DNA of 64,000 nucleotides from Pelagihabitans sp965238025. Lineage in GTDB: Bacteria > Bacteroidota > Bacteroidia > Flavobacteriales > Flavobacteriaceae. A program made the translations under genes and the position numbers. Each line of letters begins with the position of its first letter. Within the stretch, counting starts at the first letter, position 1. This document shows, piece after piece, positions 26,679 to 34,864 of this stretch. The stretch lies in assembly GCA_965238025.1 (NCBI GenBank), contig OZ250162.1:1178001-1242000 (forward strand), in the 5' to 3' direction. The notes beneath the pieces were generated by a model, which saw nothing but the letters and a program-made list of their open reading frames with translations, did no database searches and was not told the origin of the DNA.

Positions 26679-27437
26679 ATGAAAAAATCGATTTTAATCG
26701 CGCTAGTACTTTTGGTCGGAACCACTGGTTTCGCACAGAAGAAAAAAGACCTGATCAAACAAGTGGCTCAGTTAAAAGCGCAGAATGCTGAAATTCAAGG
26801 CGCCTTAAATGCAATAAAAAAAGCGCAGGAAGTAAACCTGAGCGATGATGTGCACAGCTTCAGCTATGCTTTGGGTGTTGGAATAGGTAGTGATTTGAAG
26901 AAATCGGGTGTAGATTCCCTTTCTTATAATGCCTTTGCCACTGCTCTTAAGGACGCGATAAATGGAAATGAAAAGATAAGTGAGGAGGAAGCCAATAAAC
27001 AGGTGCATACCACATTGGCTAAATTAAAGGAGGAGCGGAACCGGAAATTAAAGGAAGATGGCGAACTATTTTTGACTCAAAACGCCAAGCGCCCAGGAAT
27101 TGTTACCACCGAGAGCGGATTGCAATATGAGATTCTCACGAAAGCCGAAGGTGATAAACCCAAGGCTACAGATAGGGTAAAAGTACACTATACAGGGATG
27201 CTCAAAGACGGTAACGTTTTTGACAGCTCAATCGAGCGTGGCGAACCCATAGATTTTCAAGTTACAGGGGTCATTAAAGGCTGGCAAGAAGCTTTGCAAT
27301 TGATGCCAGTGGGCTCTAAATGGAAACTGTACATACCCTATAACCTTGCCTATGGTGAAAAAGGGGCAGGAAATGGGGCTATTCCACCTTTTGCGACGTT
27401 AATTTTTGAAGTTGAGCTGTTGTCTATTGAAAAATAG
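26679..27437 (+). CDS. FKBP-type peptidyl-prolyl isomerase, FkpA/Mip-like
   Basis: Periplasmic proline isomerase and chaperone, 252 residues. Signal peptide MKKSILIALVLLVGTTGFAQ; a short coiled coil (QVAQLKAQNAEIQGALNAIKKA); the N-terminal dimerisation domain (about 45-130, SYALGVGIGSDLKKSGVDSLS); and the FKBP domain (about 150-250) with KVHYTGMLKDGNVFDSSIERGEPIDF, GVIKGWQEALQLMPVGSKWKLYIPYNLAYG and GAIPPFATLIFEVELL, which carry the usual active-site aromatics. It is convergent with trpS, 22 bp apart. Confidence 0.95.
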   Translation: MKKSILIALVLLVGTTGFAQKKKDLIKQVAQLKAQNAEIQGALNAIKKAQEVNLSDDVHSFSYALGVGIGSDLKKSGVDSLSYNAFATALKDAINGNEKISEEEANKQVHTTLAKLKEERNRKLKEDGELFLTQNAKRPGIVTTESGLQYEILTKAEGDKPKATDRVKVHYTGMLKDGNVFDSSIERGEPIDFQVTGVIKGWQEALQLMPVGSKWKLYIPYNLAYGEKGAGNGAIPPFATLIFEVELLSIEK

Positions 27438-27459
27438 TACAATTGATCAAGACTTGATC

Positions 27460-28428
27460 CTAATACCCGACCTTGTTCCGTACACGTTCTAATACCCCAT
27501 CGGCGACATTTTTGGCCTTCTCTGCGCCCAGGGCAAGTGCGTCATCAATCTCGCCAAGGTGGTTCATATAGTACGTGAACTTCTCGCGGGCATCACCAAA
27601 TTTTTCCAAGATTACTTCGTATAAGGCTTGCTTCGCATGGCCATAACCATAGTTACCCGCCAAGTAGTTGGCACTCATTTCCTCGATTTGTGGTTGCGAG
27701 GCAAGAATCTTAAAGAGCGCAAAAGTCGTATCGGTTTCGGGATTTTTTGGATCTTCCATAGATGTACTGTCAGATACGATTCCCATTAATTGTTTTCGCA
27801 ATTTCTTGTCCGTTTGAAATAGGTTGATCAGGTTGCCCTTGCTTTTACTCATTTTTGCACCATCGGTTCCGGGAACGTACATGGTTTCCTCTTGAACTTT
27901 AGCTTCAGGCAATACAAAGGTCTCCCCCATTTGGGCGTGAAAACGTGAAGCGACGTCACGGGTCATTTCTAGATGTTGTAGTTGATCTTTTCCGACAGGT
28001 ACAATGTTCGCGTCATAAAGTAGAATATCAGCGGCCATCAACATTGGGTACATAAACAGTCCGGCATTTACATCTTCCAAACGGTCCGCTTTATCCTTAA
28101 AAGAATGGGCAAGTGTCAGACGTTGATACGGAAAGAAACAACTCAGGTACCAGGCAAGTTCCGTTACCTGTGGCACATCACTTTGTCTATAAAATACCGT
28201 TTGGTTTATATCAAGCCCAAAGGCCAACCAAGTGGCTGCTGTGGCATAGGTATTATGACGAAGTTCCTCCCCGTTTTTGATTTGAGTAAGCGAGTGCATA
28301 TCTGCGATGAACAAAAAAGACTCGTTATTTGGGTCTTTTGCCATTTGAATAGCCGGTAAGATTGCGCCTAGAATGTTTCCCAAATGGGGTACGCCGGTAC
28401 TTTGTATGCCTGTTAGTATTCTTGCCAT
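27460..28428 (-). CDS. trpS: Tryptophanyl-tRNA synthetase
   Basis: Class Ic synthetase that charges tRNA-Trp, 322 residues. Seen: GVPHLGNILGA (HIGH-type motif) near the N-terminus, FMYPMLMAADILLYDANIVPVGKDQLQHLEMTRDVASRF in the Trp site, and the KMSKSKGN loop. An open frame extends to 28452, but the conserved start ARILTGIQSTG follows the ATG at 28428 and a matching promoter lies just upstream. Confidence 0.97.
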   Translation of the reverse strand: MARILTGIQSTGVPHLGNILGAILPAIQMAKDPNNESFLFIADMHSLTQIKNGEELRHNTYATAATWLAFGLDINQTVFYRQSDVPQVTELAWYLSCFFPYQRLTLAHSFKDKADRLEDVNAGLFMYPMLMAADILLYDANIVPVGKDQLQHLEMTRDVASRFHAQMGETFVLPEAKVQEETMYVPGTDGAKMSKSKGNLINLFQTDKKLRKQLMGIVSDSTSMEDPKNPETDTTFALFKILASQPQIEEMSANYLAGNYGYGHAKQALYEVILEKFGDAREKFTYYMNHLGEIDDALALGAEKAKNVADGVLERVRNKVGY

Positions 28429-28449
28429 ATTGGTGGTATCGTAAGTGAA

Positions 28450-28478
28450 CAAAGGTAAAACAAATCACAAAAAACAAA
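28450..28478 (-). promoter_or_regulatory. Promoter of trpS
   Basis: Minus strand TTTG (28478-28475), 17 bases, then TACCTTTG (28457-28450), ending 21 bases before the ATG. It overlaps the 5' region of the divergent acyltransferase gene. Confidence 0.7.
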
Positions 28479-28501
28479 GCGAAATACCTATTTTTGATTC
28501 C

Positions 28502-29251
28502 ATGGCCAAGCTTGTCAGAAATATTGGATATGTACTATACCGCGTCTGGTTTTATGTATTGGTAGCACTACCAATTTTTATAATGTTCCCTTTTTTGGTG
28601 CTCTTTAGCCTAAAGGAAGAATGGTACCCTCAATTTTTCTGGTTGGCCCGAAACGGGTGGGCCAACACAATTTTGTATGGTATGGGCTGCCCACCAAAAA
28701 TTTACCGGGAGCAGAAGCTCGAGAAGGGGAAAAGCTATATGTTAACTGCGAATCATACCAGTATGCTCGATATCATGTTGATGCTGAAGGTTAGCAAGAA
28801 TCCCTTTGTTTTTGTAGGAAAGAAAGAACTGGTTAAAATTCCGGTTTTCGGATTCTTTTATAAACGAGTCTGTATTTTGGTAGATCGTGAAGACGCCAAG
28901 AGCCGCACAGGGGTCTATCGCCGAGCGCAAAAACGATTAAAACAAGGTACGAGTATATGTATATTTCCCGAGGGTGGTGTTCCTGAAGAACATATTCTTT
29001 TAGACGAGTTTAAAGATGGGGCATTTAAGATGGCTATAGCCCACAAGATACCTGTGGTACCCATGACTTTTTACGATGGCAAAAAACGCTTCTCCTTTAC
29101 TTTTTTGAGCGGTGGCCCTGGAAAATTGAGAGCCAGGGTCCATTCTTTTTTCGAAACGGGCATCTTGTCCGAAGACGACCGGATTACCTTAAGGGAAGAA
29201 GTCCGTGAAGTTATCCTAAACGATCTTCAGCGACACGCCTTGGGTGTGTGA
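28502..29251 (+). CDS. Lysophospholipid acyltransferase, PlsC-like
   Basis: Inner-membrane 1-acyl-sn-glycerol-3-phosphate acyltransferase-like enzyme that makes phosphatidic acid. 249 residues with an N-terminal membrane helix (about 10-40). The HX4D motif is in ANHTSMLDIMLM, the second motif is FVGKKELVKIPVFGFF, and the third is IFPEGGVPEEH (usual FPEGTRS, here changed after the second Gly). A GTG at 28445 is in frame; the ATG at 28502 is preferred because the extra stretch would overlap the trpS coding region and its promoter. Confidence 0.9.
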   Translation: MAKLVRNIGYVLYRVWFYVLVALPIFIMFPFLVLFSLKEEWYPQFFWLARNGWANTILYGMGCPPKIYREQKLEKGKSYMLTANHTSMLDIMLMLKVSKNPFVFVGKKELVKIPVFGFFYKRVCILVDREDAKSRTGVYRRAQKRLKQGTSICIFPEGGVPEEHILLDEFKDGAFKMAIAHKIPVVPMTFYDGKKRFSFTFLSGGPGKLRARVHSFFETGILSEDDRITLREEVREVILNDLQRHALGV

Positions 29252-29275
29252 TAGTTGTATATGTTCTAGAATTTG

Positions 29276-30898
29276 TCAAAATTTGAACGTTAAACCACTA
29301 TAAATTCCCACGGAAAAAGGGTTGAAAGTACCATCTACTTCGCTAAAAGTATTTAATTGGTATTTAAATATGGGCTCGATATTCAGTTTTACTTTAGATG
29401 TAAAATTATAATCTATTCCAAGTCCAATATTGGTACTGAAGTTGACATTGTTAATATTATTGGCCTTCCCTATTTGTGTTGTTTCATTGCCCGACCTTAG
29501 CGATACGGAATTATCTACAAGAAAAAGAGAACTTAGCCCCCCAATTAAGTTCAGACCTATTTTACTGTCAATCAAATTGTAATTCAGTTCCAAGGGCACT
29601 TCCAAATATCCGAACTGCTGTGTCATGGCTCCTGCACGCGGTGTAGAAGCATTATCGCCGTTAAAATCAAAAGCCGGATCGAACGCATTTTCGCTTCCCG
29701 AATCTACTGAAAGTGTGTTATCACCCATATTACTTCTAACAACGAGATTGCCGGCTGTTGTTGCGTAATCGATATTATCCAATTGCTCTGTAACAGCACC
29801 ATCTAAAGACGAAGCGAATTCAATATCTCGAGTGTCATAGCCATAATCTACCTTATGCAGGCCTGAACGAATACTCAAACGACCATTAATATCATAGGTA
29901 ACCGAAAGGCCATAGCTTAAATTGGTTTCCCCGGACTTGGTGTTTGAAACAAAAATAGGGTTGACAGGAGAGCCCTCTCCAAAGGCATCAAAATAAACAG
30001 GGGCAATACTGGGCCCAATTGACCATCTTTTTTGAATAGTACCTTCTACTACTAATTCTTCTTCCTGTTTTTCAATTTCATCAAAAATAGATTTCTTCTG
30101 ACCCTCTTCATTTATATCGTCCCCTGGTTTGACGTCATTTTGTTTCTCGTCATTCTGCACTACTGCTGTATCTTCAATTTCCTGCCCGATATCCTTTTCT
30201 GTATTCAAGGGTCCTTCCCGTTGTACAACCATTTCCTCCTCCGACTTATTGATAATAGACTTAGAAATACTATCCTGCTGGACTAATTCCTCTTGGGAAA
30301 TTTTGTTCAAATGTTGCGGGCTGTCCTCTTGGCCAACACCTTTTTTCAATACGTTGTCAGGAGTAGTAGCTACTTCTGTGCCACGGACCGGGGTCAATTC
30401 TTTTGATTTAATTTTCTTGCTCTTTTCTTGTTGGGTAGATGTTACCTGCGACTCTCTTTCACCCCTGGGAACGGCGTTAAGCTTTAAATCGTTTTTGGGA
30501 TTGGAAGCTGCATTTTTGGAAGGATAGTCCTCATTACGCTTCAAGGTGTCTTTTTCAGAGCTGTTAGTTTCCGTATTTGTCAATTGGGGTTCATTGGTGT
30601 TAAGGGGTCGTATAGCATTGTCTTTCTTAGAGGATTTTTCCTCAAAAGAATCTTTATTTTCACTTTCAATTTCGGTTATAGGAGTATTGTCTTCCGAGGA
30701 ATTTGTAAATGGATTGATGACCATCCAAGCGACCATTAAAACGGCAGCAACGCCACCGAGTTTCCACCAAAGTGGAATCAGCCGTCTCTTTTTCTTATCA
30801 AGCGAAGCTTCGATGGCCTTCCAAACTTTATCGTCTGGCATTTGCTCGAAATCTTTAAACCGCTCCTGAAATAGTTCGTCTAGTTTCTTTTTAGCCAT
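29276..30898 (-). CDS. Candidate dual-membrane-spanning anti-sigma factor with C-terminal outer-membrane barrel
   Basis: A 540-residue protein with four parts. Residues 1-40 are charged and cytoplasmic-like (KLDELFQERFKDFEQMPDDKVWKAIEASL). One membrane helix is at about 41-63 (IPLWWKLGGVAAVLMVAWMV). Residues 64-285 are a low-complexity linker rich in Glu, Lys, Asn, Ser and Thr. Residues 286-540 are a beta-barrel of PorT/OmpA-like type (RWSIGPSIAPVYF, YGLSVTYDINGRLSIRSGL, FGYLEVPLELNYNLI) ending in Phe, as outer-membrane barrels do. It overlaps the upstream ECF sigma gene by 8 bp. This resembles the Dma proteins of Bacteroides, single anti-sigma proteins that cross both membranes. Sigma binding is inferred. 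Confidence 0.82.
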   Translation of the reverse strand: MAKKKLDELFQERFKDFEQMPDDKVWKAIEASLDKKKRRLIPLWWKLGGVAAVLMVAWMVINPFTNSSEDNTPITEIESENKDSFEEKSSKKDNAIRPLNTNEPQLTNTETNSSEKDTLKRNEDYPSKNAASNPKNDLKLNAVPRGERESQVTSTQQEKSKKIKSKELTPVRGTEVATTPDNVLKKGVGQEDSPQHLNKISQEELVQQDSISKSIINKSEEEMVVQREGPLNTEKDIGQEIEDTAVVQNDEKQNDVKPGDDINEEGQKKSIFDEIEKQEEELVVEGTIQKRWSIGPSIAPVYFDAFGEGSPVNPIFVSNTKSGETNLSYGLSVTYDINGRLSIRSGLHKVDYGYDTRDIEFASSLDGAVTEQLDNIDYATTAGNLVVRSNMGDNTLSVDSGSENAFDPAFDFNGDNASTPRAGAMTQQFGYLEVPLELNYNLIDSKIGLNLIGGLSSLFLVDNSVSLRSGNETTQIGKANNINNVNFSTNIGLGIDYNFTSKVKLNIEPIFKYQLNTFSEVDGTFNPFSVGIYSGLTFKF

Positions 30899-31511
30899 TT
30901 TGAAATGGTTTAGTCAATTTTTTGATTTTCCTTTTGCCTCCATTATTCCTAGGTTTGCCAACAACTAAGAACAATATGCCCATAGCAGAGGTGTTATGAT
31001 CGGTCTCGATTTTTTGTTTCAACAATACCCTTGCTCTTGAGAGATTCGATTTTGAAGTGCCTTCTGAAGTTCCCAATTGCTGTCCAATTTCTTTATGCGA
31101 ATAACCGTCAAGAACGTACATAGTAAACGTAAGGCGATACTTGTTCGGAAGTTGTTGAATGTAACCCAATAAGGTTTGAAGGTCAATATGCTCCTGATGG
31201 GTCTCAACCTCTATCTCATCTTTCGTATTTTCAGAAACAATTTTTAGGTGTTCTTTTTTACGATATTTCTGCAGCACGGTATTTACCGTAATACGTTTGA
31301 TCCATCCCTCAAAAGACCCCTTTGCCCTATATTGCCCTATTTTGTCAAAAATGGTCATAAAGCTATCATGTAAACTATCTTCGGCCTCAGTTTTGTTGCT
31401 TGAGTATTTTAGGCAAATGCCAAATAGTACTCCGGCATATTGACGGTATAGTTGTTCCTGTGCAGTGCGATTGCCTTGTTTGCAATTATGTACGAGATCC
31501 TCTAAACTCAA
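30891..31511 (-). CDS. ECF RNA polymerase sigma factor
   Basis: Extracytoplasmic-function sigma factor of 206 residues. Region 2 is seen as EQLYRQYAGVLFGICLKYSSNKTEAEDSLHDSFMTIFDKI (about 18-57), followed by FEGWIKRITVNTVLQKYRK; region 4 is LPNKYRLTFTMYVLDGYSHKEIGQQLGTSEGTSKSNLSRARVLLKQKI (about 120-167). The C-terminal 35 residues are basic. It overlaps the barrel gene by 8 bp and follows a lipoprotein gene by 20 bp. The pairing suggests that envelope signals sensed by the barrel set the activity of this sigma factor. Confidence 0.93.
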   Translation of the reverse strand: MSLEDLVHNCKQGNRTAQEQLYRQYAGVLFGICLKYSSNKTEAEDSLHDSFMTIFDKIGQYRAKGSFEGWIKRITVNTVLQKYRKKEHLKIVSENTKDEIEVETHQEHIDLQTLLGYIQQLPNKYRLTFTMYVLDGYSHKEIGQQLGTSEGTSKSNLSRARVLLKQKIETDHNTSAMGILFLVVGKPRNNGGKRKIKKLTKPFQNG

Positions 31512-31531
31512 CGTTGGTTGGTGGTTTTGGG

Positions 31532-31945
31532 TTAGTTTACCGGTACTTCAATCTCCAAAAAAAGGTTCTCCCCGTTTTCGTCCTTACCTTGCCAAAAACG
31601 AAAGGTATAGGTTTGGTTGTATAGAACGACAAAATCAAAGGCAACCTCAACTTCCTCCATTTCAGGAGGACATGTGCTATCACTAAAAACAGTGCCAATA
31701 ACAACGACATTGCGAACTGTGGTGTCGCCGCTGGTGACATCAAAACCTTCAAAAAAAGTGCACCCATCAGGCCTTTCGTAGGTAACGGTGATGTTATATT
31801 TTTCATTCAGCTGAAAGGAATCGGGGACTTCTGCCCGAAGTGTTTTCAAAGCAGCGAAATGAAAATTAGCCCCGTCATCGGTGTTACAAGAGTTACCGAT
31901 AAGACAGCATACAGTTAGCATACTTAATAGCGCCAACTTTTTCAT
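31532..31945 (-). CDS. Small lipoprotein upstream of the ECF sigma gene
   Basis: A 137-residue lipoprotein. Signal MKKLALLSMLTVCCLIGNSC with the lipobox Cys followed by NTDDG. The mature part is beta-rich and has three cysteines in all after the anchor at most (ERPDGCTFFEGFDV and DSTCPPEMEE), perhaps forming a disulphide. I recognise no named family. The upstream ATG-like frame to 31978 is out-competed by the ATG at 31945, which gives a standard signal peptide. It is the first gene of the operon with the sigma factor and barrel protein, so it may be a third part of that system. Confidence 0.8.
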   Translation of the reverse strand: MKKLALLSMLTVCCLIGNSCNTDDGANFHFAALKTLRAEVPDSFQLNEKYNITVTYERPDGCTFFEGFDVTSGDTTVRNVVVIGTVFSDSTCPPEMEEVEVAFDFVVLYNQTYTFRFWQGKDENGENLFLEIEVPVN

Positions 31946-32080
31946 GATAGCATATGTTTTTAGAACATAAGATACCAAAAAGACATGATGGTTGCGTTTT
32001 CAGACTTTAAATAAGTCTAAATACTTAGCTATTACATTAGAAATTTTAGGAATTTAGATTTAGCTTCTTAAATATGAAGG

Positions 32081-33085
32081 TTACTTTAACGCGTTAATAG
32101 CCTCTCTGATTTTGCCGTCCAGTTCTTCAAAAAGTTCTGGATTGTCAAGTAAAAGGCTTTTTACACCATCTCGACCTTGCCCTAATTTGGTGTCACCATA
32201 GCTGAACCAGGAACCACTTTTCTTAATGATTTCATATTCAACACCTAGGTCTATGATTTCTCCTACCTTGGAAATACCCTCTCCGTACATGATGTCAAAT
32301 TCGGTCGTTCTAAAAGGTGGTGCCACCTTGTTCTTTACAACCTTAACCCTTGTTTTATTTCCTTTGACCGTACCGTCGGTATTTTTAATCTGGGTAGATC
32401 TACGAATATCTAAACGTACGGAAGCGTAAAATTTAAGGGCATTACCACCAGTGGTAGTTTCTGGATTGCCGAACATGACCCCGATTTTTTCCCTGAGTTG
32501 GTTAATGAACATTACGGTACAATTCGTCTTGCTGATCGAGCCGGTAAGTTTACGAAGTGCCTGAGACATCAATCGGGCATGTAGCCCCATTTTGGAATCC
32601 CCCATTTCTCCTTCTATTTCGCTTTTAGGCGTCAGTGCCGCTACCGAGTCAATGACCACAATGTCTATGGCACCGGAACGAATGAGGTTATCTGCAATTT
32701 CCAGGGCCTGTTCGCCATTATCAGGTTGTGAGATAATGAGGTTATCGATATCAACACCCAACTTTTCAGCATAAAAACGGTCAAAAGCATGTTCAGCATC
32801 AATAAAAGCGGCAATACCACCATTTTTTTGTGCCTCAGCAATTGCATGAAGGGTCAAAGTGGTTTTTCCCGAAGATTCCGGACCGTAGATTTCGACAACC
32901 CTTCCGCGTGGGTAACCGCCAACGCCTAGAGCAATGTCAAGACCCAATGAACCCGAAGGGATAACTTCAACATCTTCAACAACGGTATCCCCCATCTTCA
33001 TAACTGCTCCTTTTCCGTAGGTTTTATCCAACTTGTCAAGAGTAAGTTTTAAGGCCTTTAATTTTGCGTCTTTTTCGGAACTCAT
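32081..33085 (-). CDS. recA: Recombinase RecA
   Basis: ATP-dependent strand-exchange protein for recombination and SOS induction, 334 residues. Walker A GPESSGKTT (about 67-75), Walker B IDIVVIDSVAALTP, and the L2 loop region MFINQLREKIGVMFGNPETTTGGNALKFYASVRLDIRR are clear. The C-terminus is shorter and less acidic than in E. coli, as in other Bacteroidota. No LexA-type box was evident upstream. Confidence 0.99.
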   Translation of the reverse strand: MSSEKDAKLKALKLTLDKLDKTYGKGAVMKMGDTVVEDVEVIPSGSLGLDIALGVGGYPRGRVVEIYGPESSGKTTLTLHAIAEAQKNGGIAAFIDAEHAFDRFYAEKLGVDIDNLIISQPDNGEQALEIADNLIRSGAIDIVVIDSVAALTPKSEIEGEMGDSKMGLHARLMSQALRKLTGSISKTNCTVMFINQLREKIGVMFGNPETTTGGNALKFYASVRLDIRRSTQIKNTDGTVKGNKTRVKVVKNKVAPPFRTTEFDIMYGEGISKVGEIIDLGVEYEIIKKSGSWFSYGDTKLGQGRDGVKSLLLDNPELFEELDGKIREAINALK

Positions 33086-33357
33086 AATCTTCTAAATTAT
33101 TTAAAGCATTGTTTTTTGGGAATCAGTGTAATATCTGACAGGAAATTTCGTCTAAACTATCAAAGGGTGTTGGAAAATTGCTGGTTTGTTCCAAACAGGG
33201 TCGCTAAATTAGTGTTTCTTTTTGCATAATTCAAATAATAAAAACATATCAAAATAGATTTACGCAACCGTTTGGATAATCTTGTATCTAACAAGTAAAA
33301 AAGCCAGAATTTCATTGCCATGATAGTTGAAGGTTTCAGTTAAAATAGGTTGGTTGG

Positions 33358-33449
33358 TGGTCATGTTCTTTTTGATTTTTCGAAAAGTGCTATGAAGAGG
33401 AAAAATTGACATGGCCAAAGGGTCCCGATGATCATCGGGACCCTTTTTT
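33358..33449 (+). ncRNA. Candidate structured small RNA with terminator
   Basis: The 507-bp gap 33086-33592 has no gene. At 33358-33366 TGGTCATGT pairs with ACATGGCCA at 33409-33417 (9 bp, one GU). Inside are T-rich and A-rich stretches that can pair further. Right after it comes a terminator with a perfect 12-bp stem (33420-33443, GGGTCCCGATGA with TCATCGGGACCC) and a T-run. The terminator points to transcription on the plus strand that ends here, yet no plus-strand gene lies upstream. No full promoter was found, so the 5' end is uncertain. Confidence 0.5.
33417..33449 (+). terminator. Strong intrinsic terminator in the recA-trhO gap
   Basis: A perfect 24-bp palindrome at 33420-33443 with AAA before and TTTTTT after. 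On the minus strand the T-run is shorter, so the plus strand is favoured. Confidence 0.85.
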
Positions 33450-33541
33450 ATGAGACTTTAATTTTCGAATTATGGATTTGGTCTATTCCAGCTGCTCATG
33501 ACAGCGTGTTAATGTTGTGGAACACCTAATTTCGTATTTCA

Positions 33542-33549
33542 TATCTTTG
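33542..33549 (+). promoter_or_regulatory. -7 element upstream of trhO
   Basis: TATCTTTG followed by C, an exact match to the Bacteroidota -7 consensus. The -33 part is weak (GTTG at 33514-33517, spacing too long). It lies 43 bp before the ATG. Confidence 0.65.
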
Positions 33550-33592
33550 CAATCTTTTACAATTTACTTTAACTTAAAACTATTGGTATAGC

Positions 33593-34624
33593 ATGCAACT
33601 GTACAATACATTAAGTACAAAGGAGAGAGCTGCCCTTATTGAAGCCGCCGGTCAGGAACGGCTTACAATCTCCTTTTACAAATATGCACACATCGGTAAC
33701 ACTTCTATTTTTAGAAATCATTTGTTCATTCATTGGAACGAGCTGGGTGTGCTCGGTCGTATTTATGTTGCCTATGAGGGAATTAATGCTCAATTATCGG
33801 TTTCAGCAGAAAATTTTGACGGCTTTAAGACCCATTTAGATACCATATCCTTCTTAAAGAATGTGCGTCTTAATATTGCTATTGAACAGGACAACAAGTC
33901 CTTTCTAAAACTGAAGGTAAAGGTGCGTAGCAAGATTGTCGCCGACGGCCTTAACGATTCCACCTTTGATGTGACTAATAAAGGCATTCATGTCAACGCT
34001 GAAAAATTCAATGCGCTTATAGAAGACCCGGATGCTGTTCTGGTAGATATGCGGAATCACTATGAGAGCGAAATAGGACATTTTAAAAACGCCATTACTC
34101 CCGATGTTGATACATTTAGGGATTCGCTGGATATTATTGAGAAAGACCTGGCTGCCCACAAAGAGGACAAAAAATTGGTGATGTACTGTACGGGAGGCAT
34201 ACGATGTGAAAAGGCTAGTGCCTACTACAAATACAAAGGCTTTAAACAAGTGTATCAGTTAGAAGGCGGAATCATTGAATATACAAGACAGGTTGAAAAT
34301 AAGAACTTGGAAAACAAATTCATGGGCAAGAATTTCGTATTCGATCACCGTCGTGGAGAGCGAATTTCAGATGATGTAATTTCCCAATGTCATCAATGTG
34401 GTAAACCTTGTGATGTGCATGAAAATTGTGCCAATGAGGCTTGTCATTTGCTTTTTATTCAGTGTGAAGAATGTAAGCAAAAAATGAACAATTGTTGTTC
34501 GGATGATTGCAAAAAGGTACATAGCTTACCTTATAAAGAACAGAAAGCGCTACGCAAAGGCAAAGGGGCTAGTAATAAGATTTTTAAAAAAGGCCGCTCC
34601 CCGGTGTTGAAATTTAAGAAATAG
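33593..34624 (+). CDS. trhO: tRNA uridine(34) hydroxylase TrhO (rhodanese family)
   Basis: O2-dependent enzyme that makes 5-hydroxyuridine at the wobble position of tRNAs. 343 residues. N-terminal ferredoxin-like domain (about 20-110, ending in FLKLKVKVRSKIVADGL), then a rhodanese domain (about 130-240) with VLVDMRNHYESEIGHFKNAI and the catalytic Cys in YCTGGIRCEKA. The C-terminus has a cysteine-rich cluster (CHQCGKPCDVHENCAN, CEECKQKMNNCCSDDC) that probably binds zinc. Formerly named UPF0176/YceA. Confidence 0.95.
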   Translation: MQLYNTLSTKERAALIEAAGQERLTISFYKYAHIGNTSIFRNHLFIHWNELGVLGRIYVAYEGINAQLSVSAENFDGFKTHLDTISFLKNVRLNIAIEQDNKSFLKLKVKVRSKIVADGLNDSTFDVTNKGIHVNAEKFNALIEDPDAVLVDMRNHYESEIGHFKNAITPDVDTFRDSLDIIEKDLAAHKEDKKLVMYCTGGIRCEKASAYYKYKGFKQVYQLEGGIIEYTRQVENKNLENKFMGKNFVFDHRRGERISDDVISQCHQCGKPCDVHENCANEACHLLFIQCEECKQKMNNCCSDDCKKVHSLPYKEQKALRKGKGASNKIFKKGRSPVLKFKK

Positions 34625-34660
34625 GATTTGTCCGCTATAGTGGCTAAAAATGAAAGCCAA

Positions 34661-34725
34661 TGTCACCCTGAGCGCAGTCGAAGAGCTGCTTAGTTGTTAA
34701 GCCTTCGACTGCGCTCAGGGTGACA
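34661..34725. repeat. Long REP-type inverted repeat
   Basis: Two perfectly complementary 23-bp arms (34661-34683 and 34703-34725) around a 19-base loop; the arms carry the core TGAGCGCAGTCGA. It lies between trhO and ricT. A single arm with changes is at 48313-48334 and a shorter relative at 2584-2607, so this is a dispersed palindromic family. It may also end transcription of trhO. Confidence 0.85.
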
Positions 34726-34864
34726 TGTTGGGCAATCTAAAAAGGGCTGCGATCTTCTGAACATTTCCTTTCCAGCTCAAATTATACTATCTTTACTTTT
34801 AAGTTTAATATGAACCTTATTCTGGAAAAAACCGTTGGGTTTTTCTAGAACCAAGATATAAAAT

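Noticed and set aside
26519..26791. 90-codon plus-strand frame before and over the FKBP start
   Set aside because: Composition is not protein-like, it starts with TTG, and it overlaps the FKBP signal peptide in another frame.
33086..33592. LexA/SOS box upstream of recA
   Set aside because: No sequence like a known LexA operator was evident; flavobacterial SOS boxes are poorly defined, so nothing is claimed.
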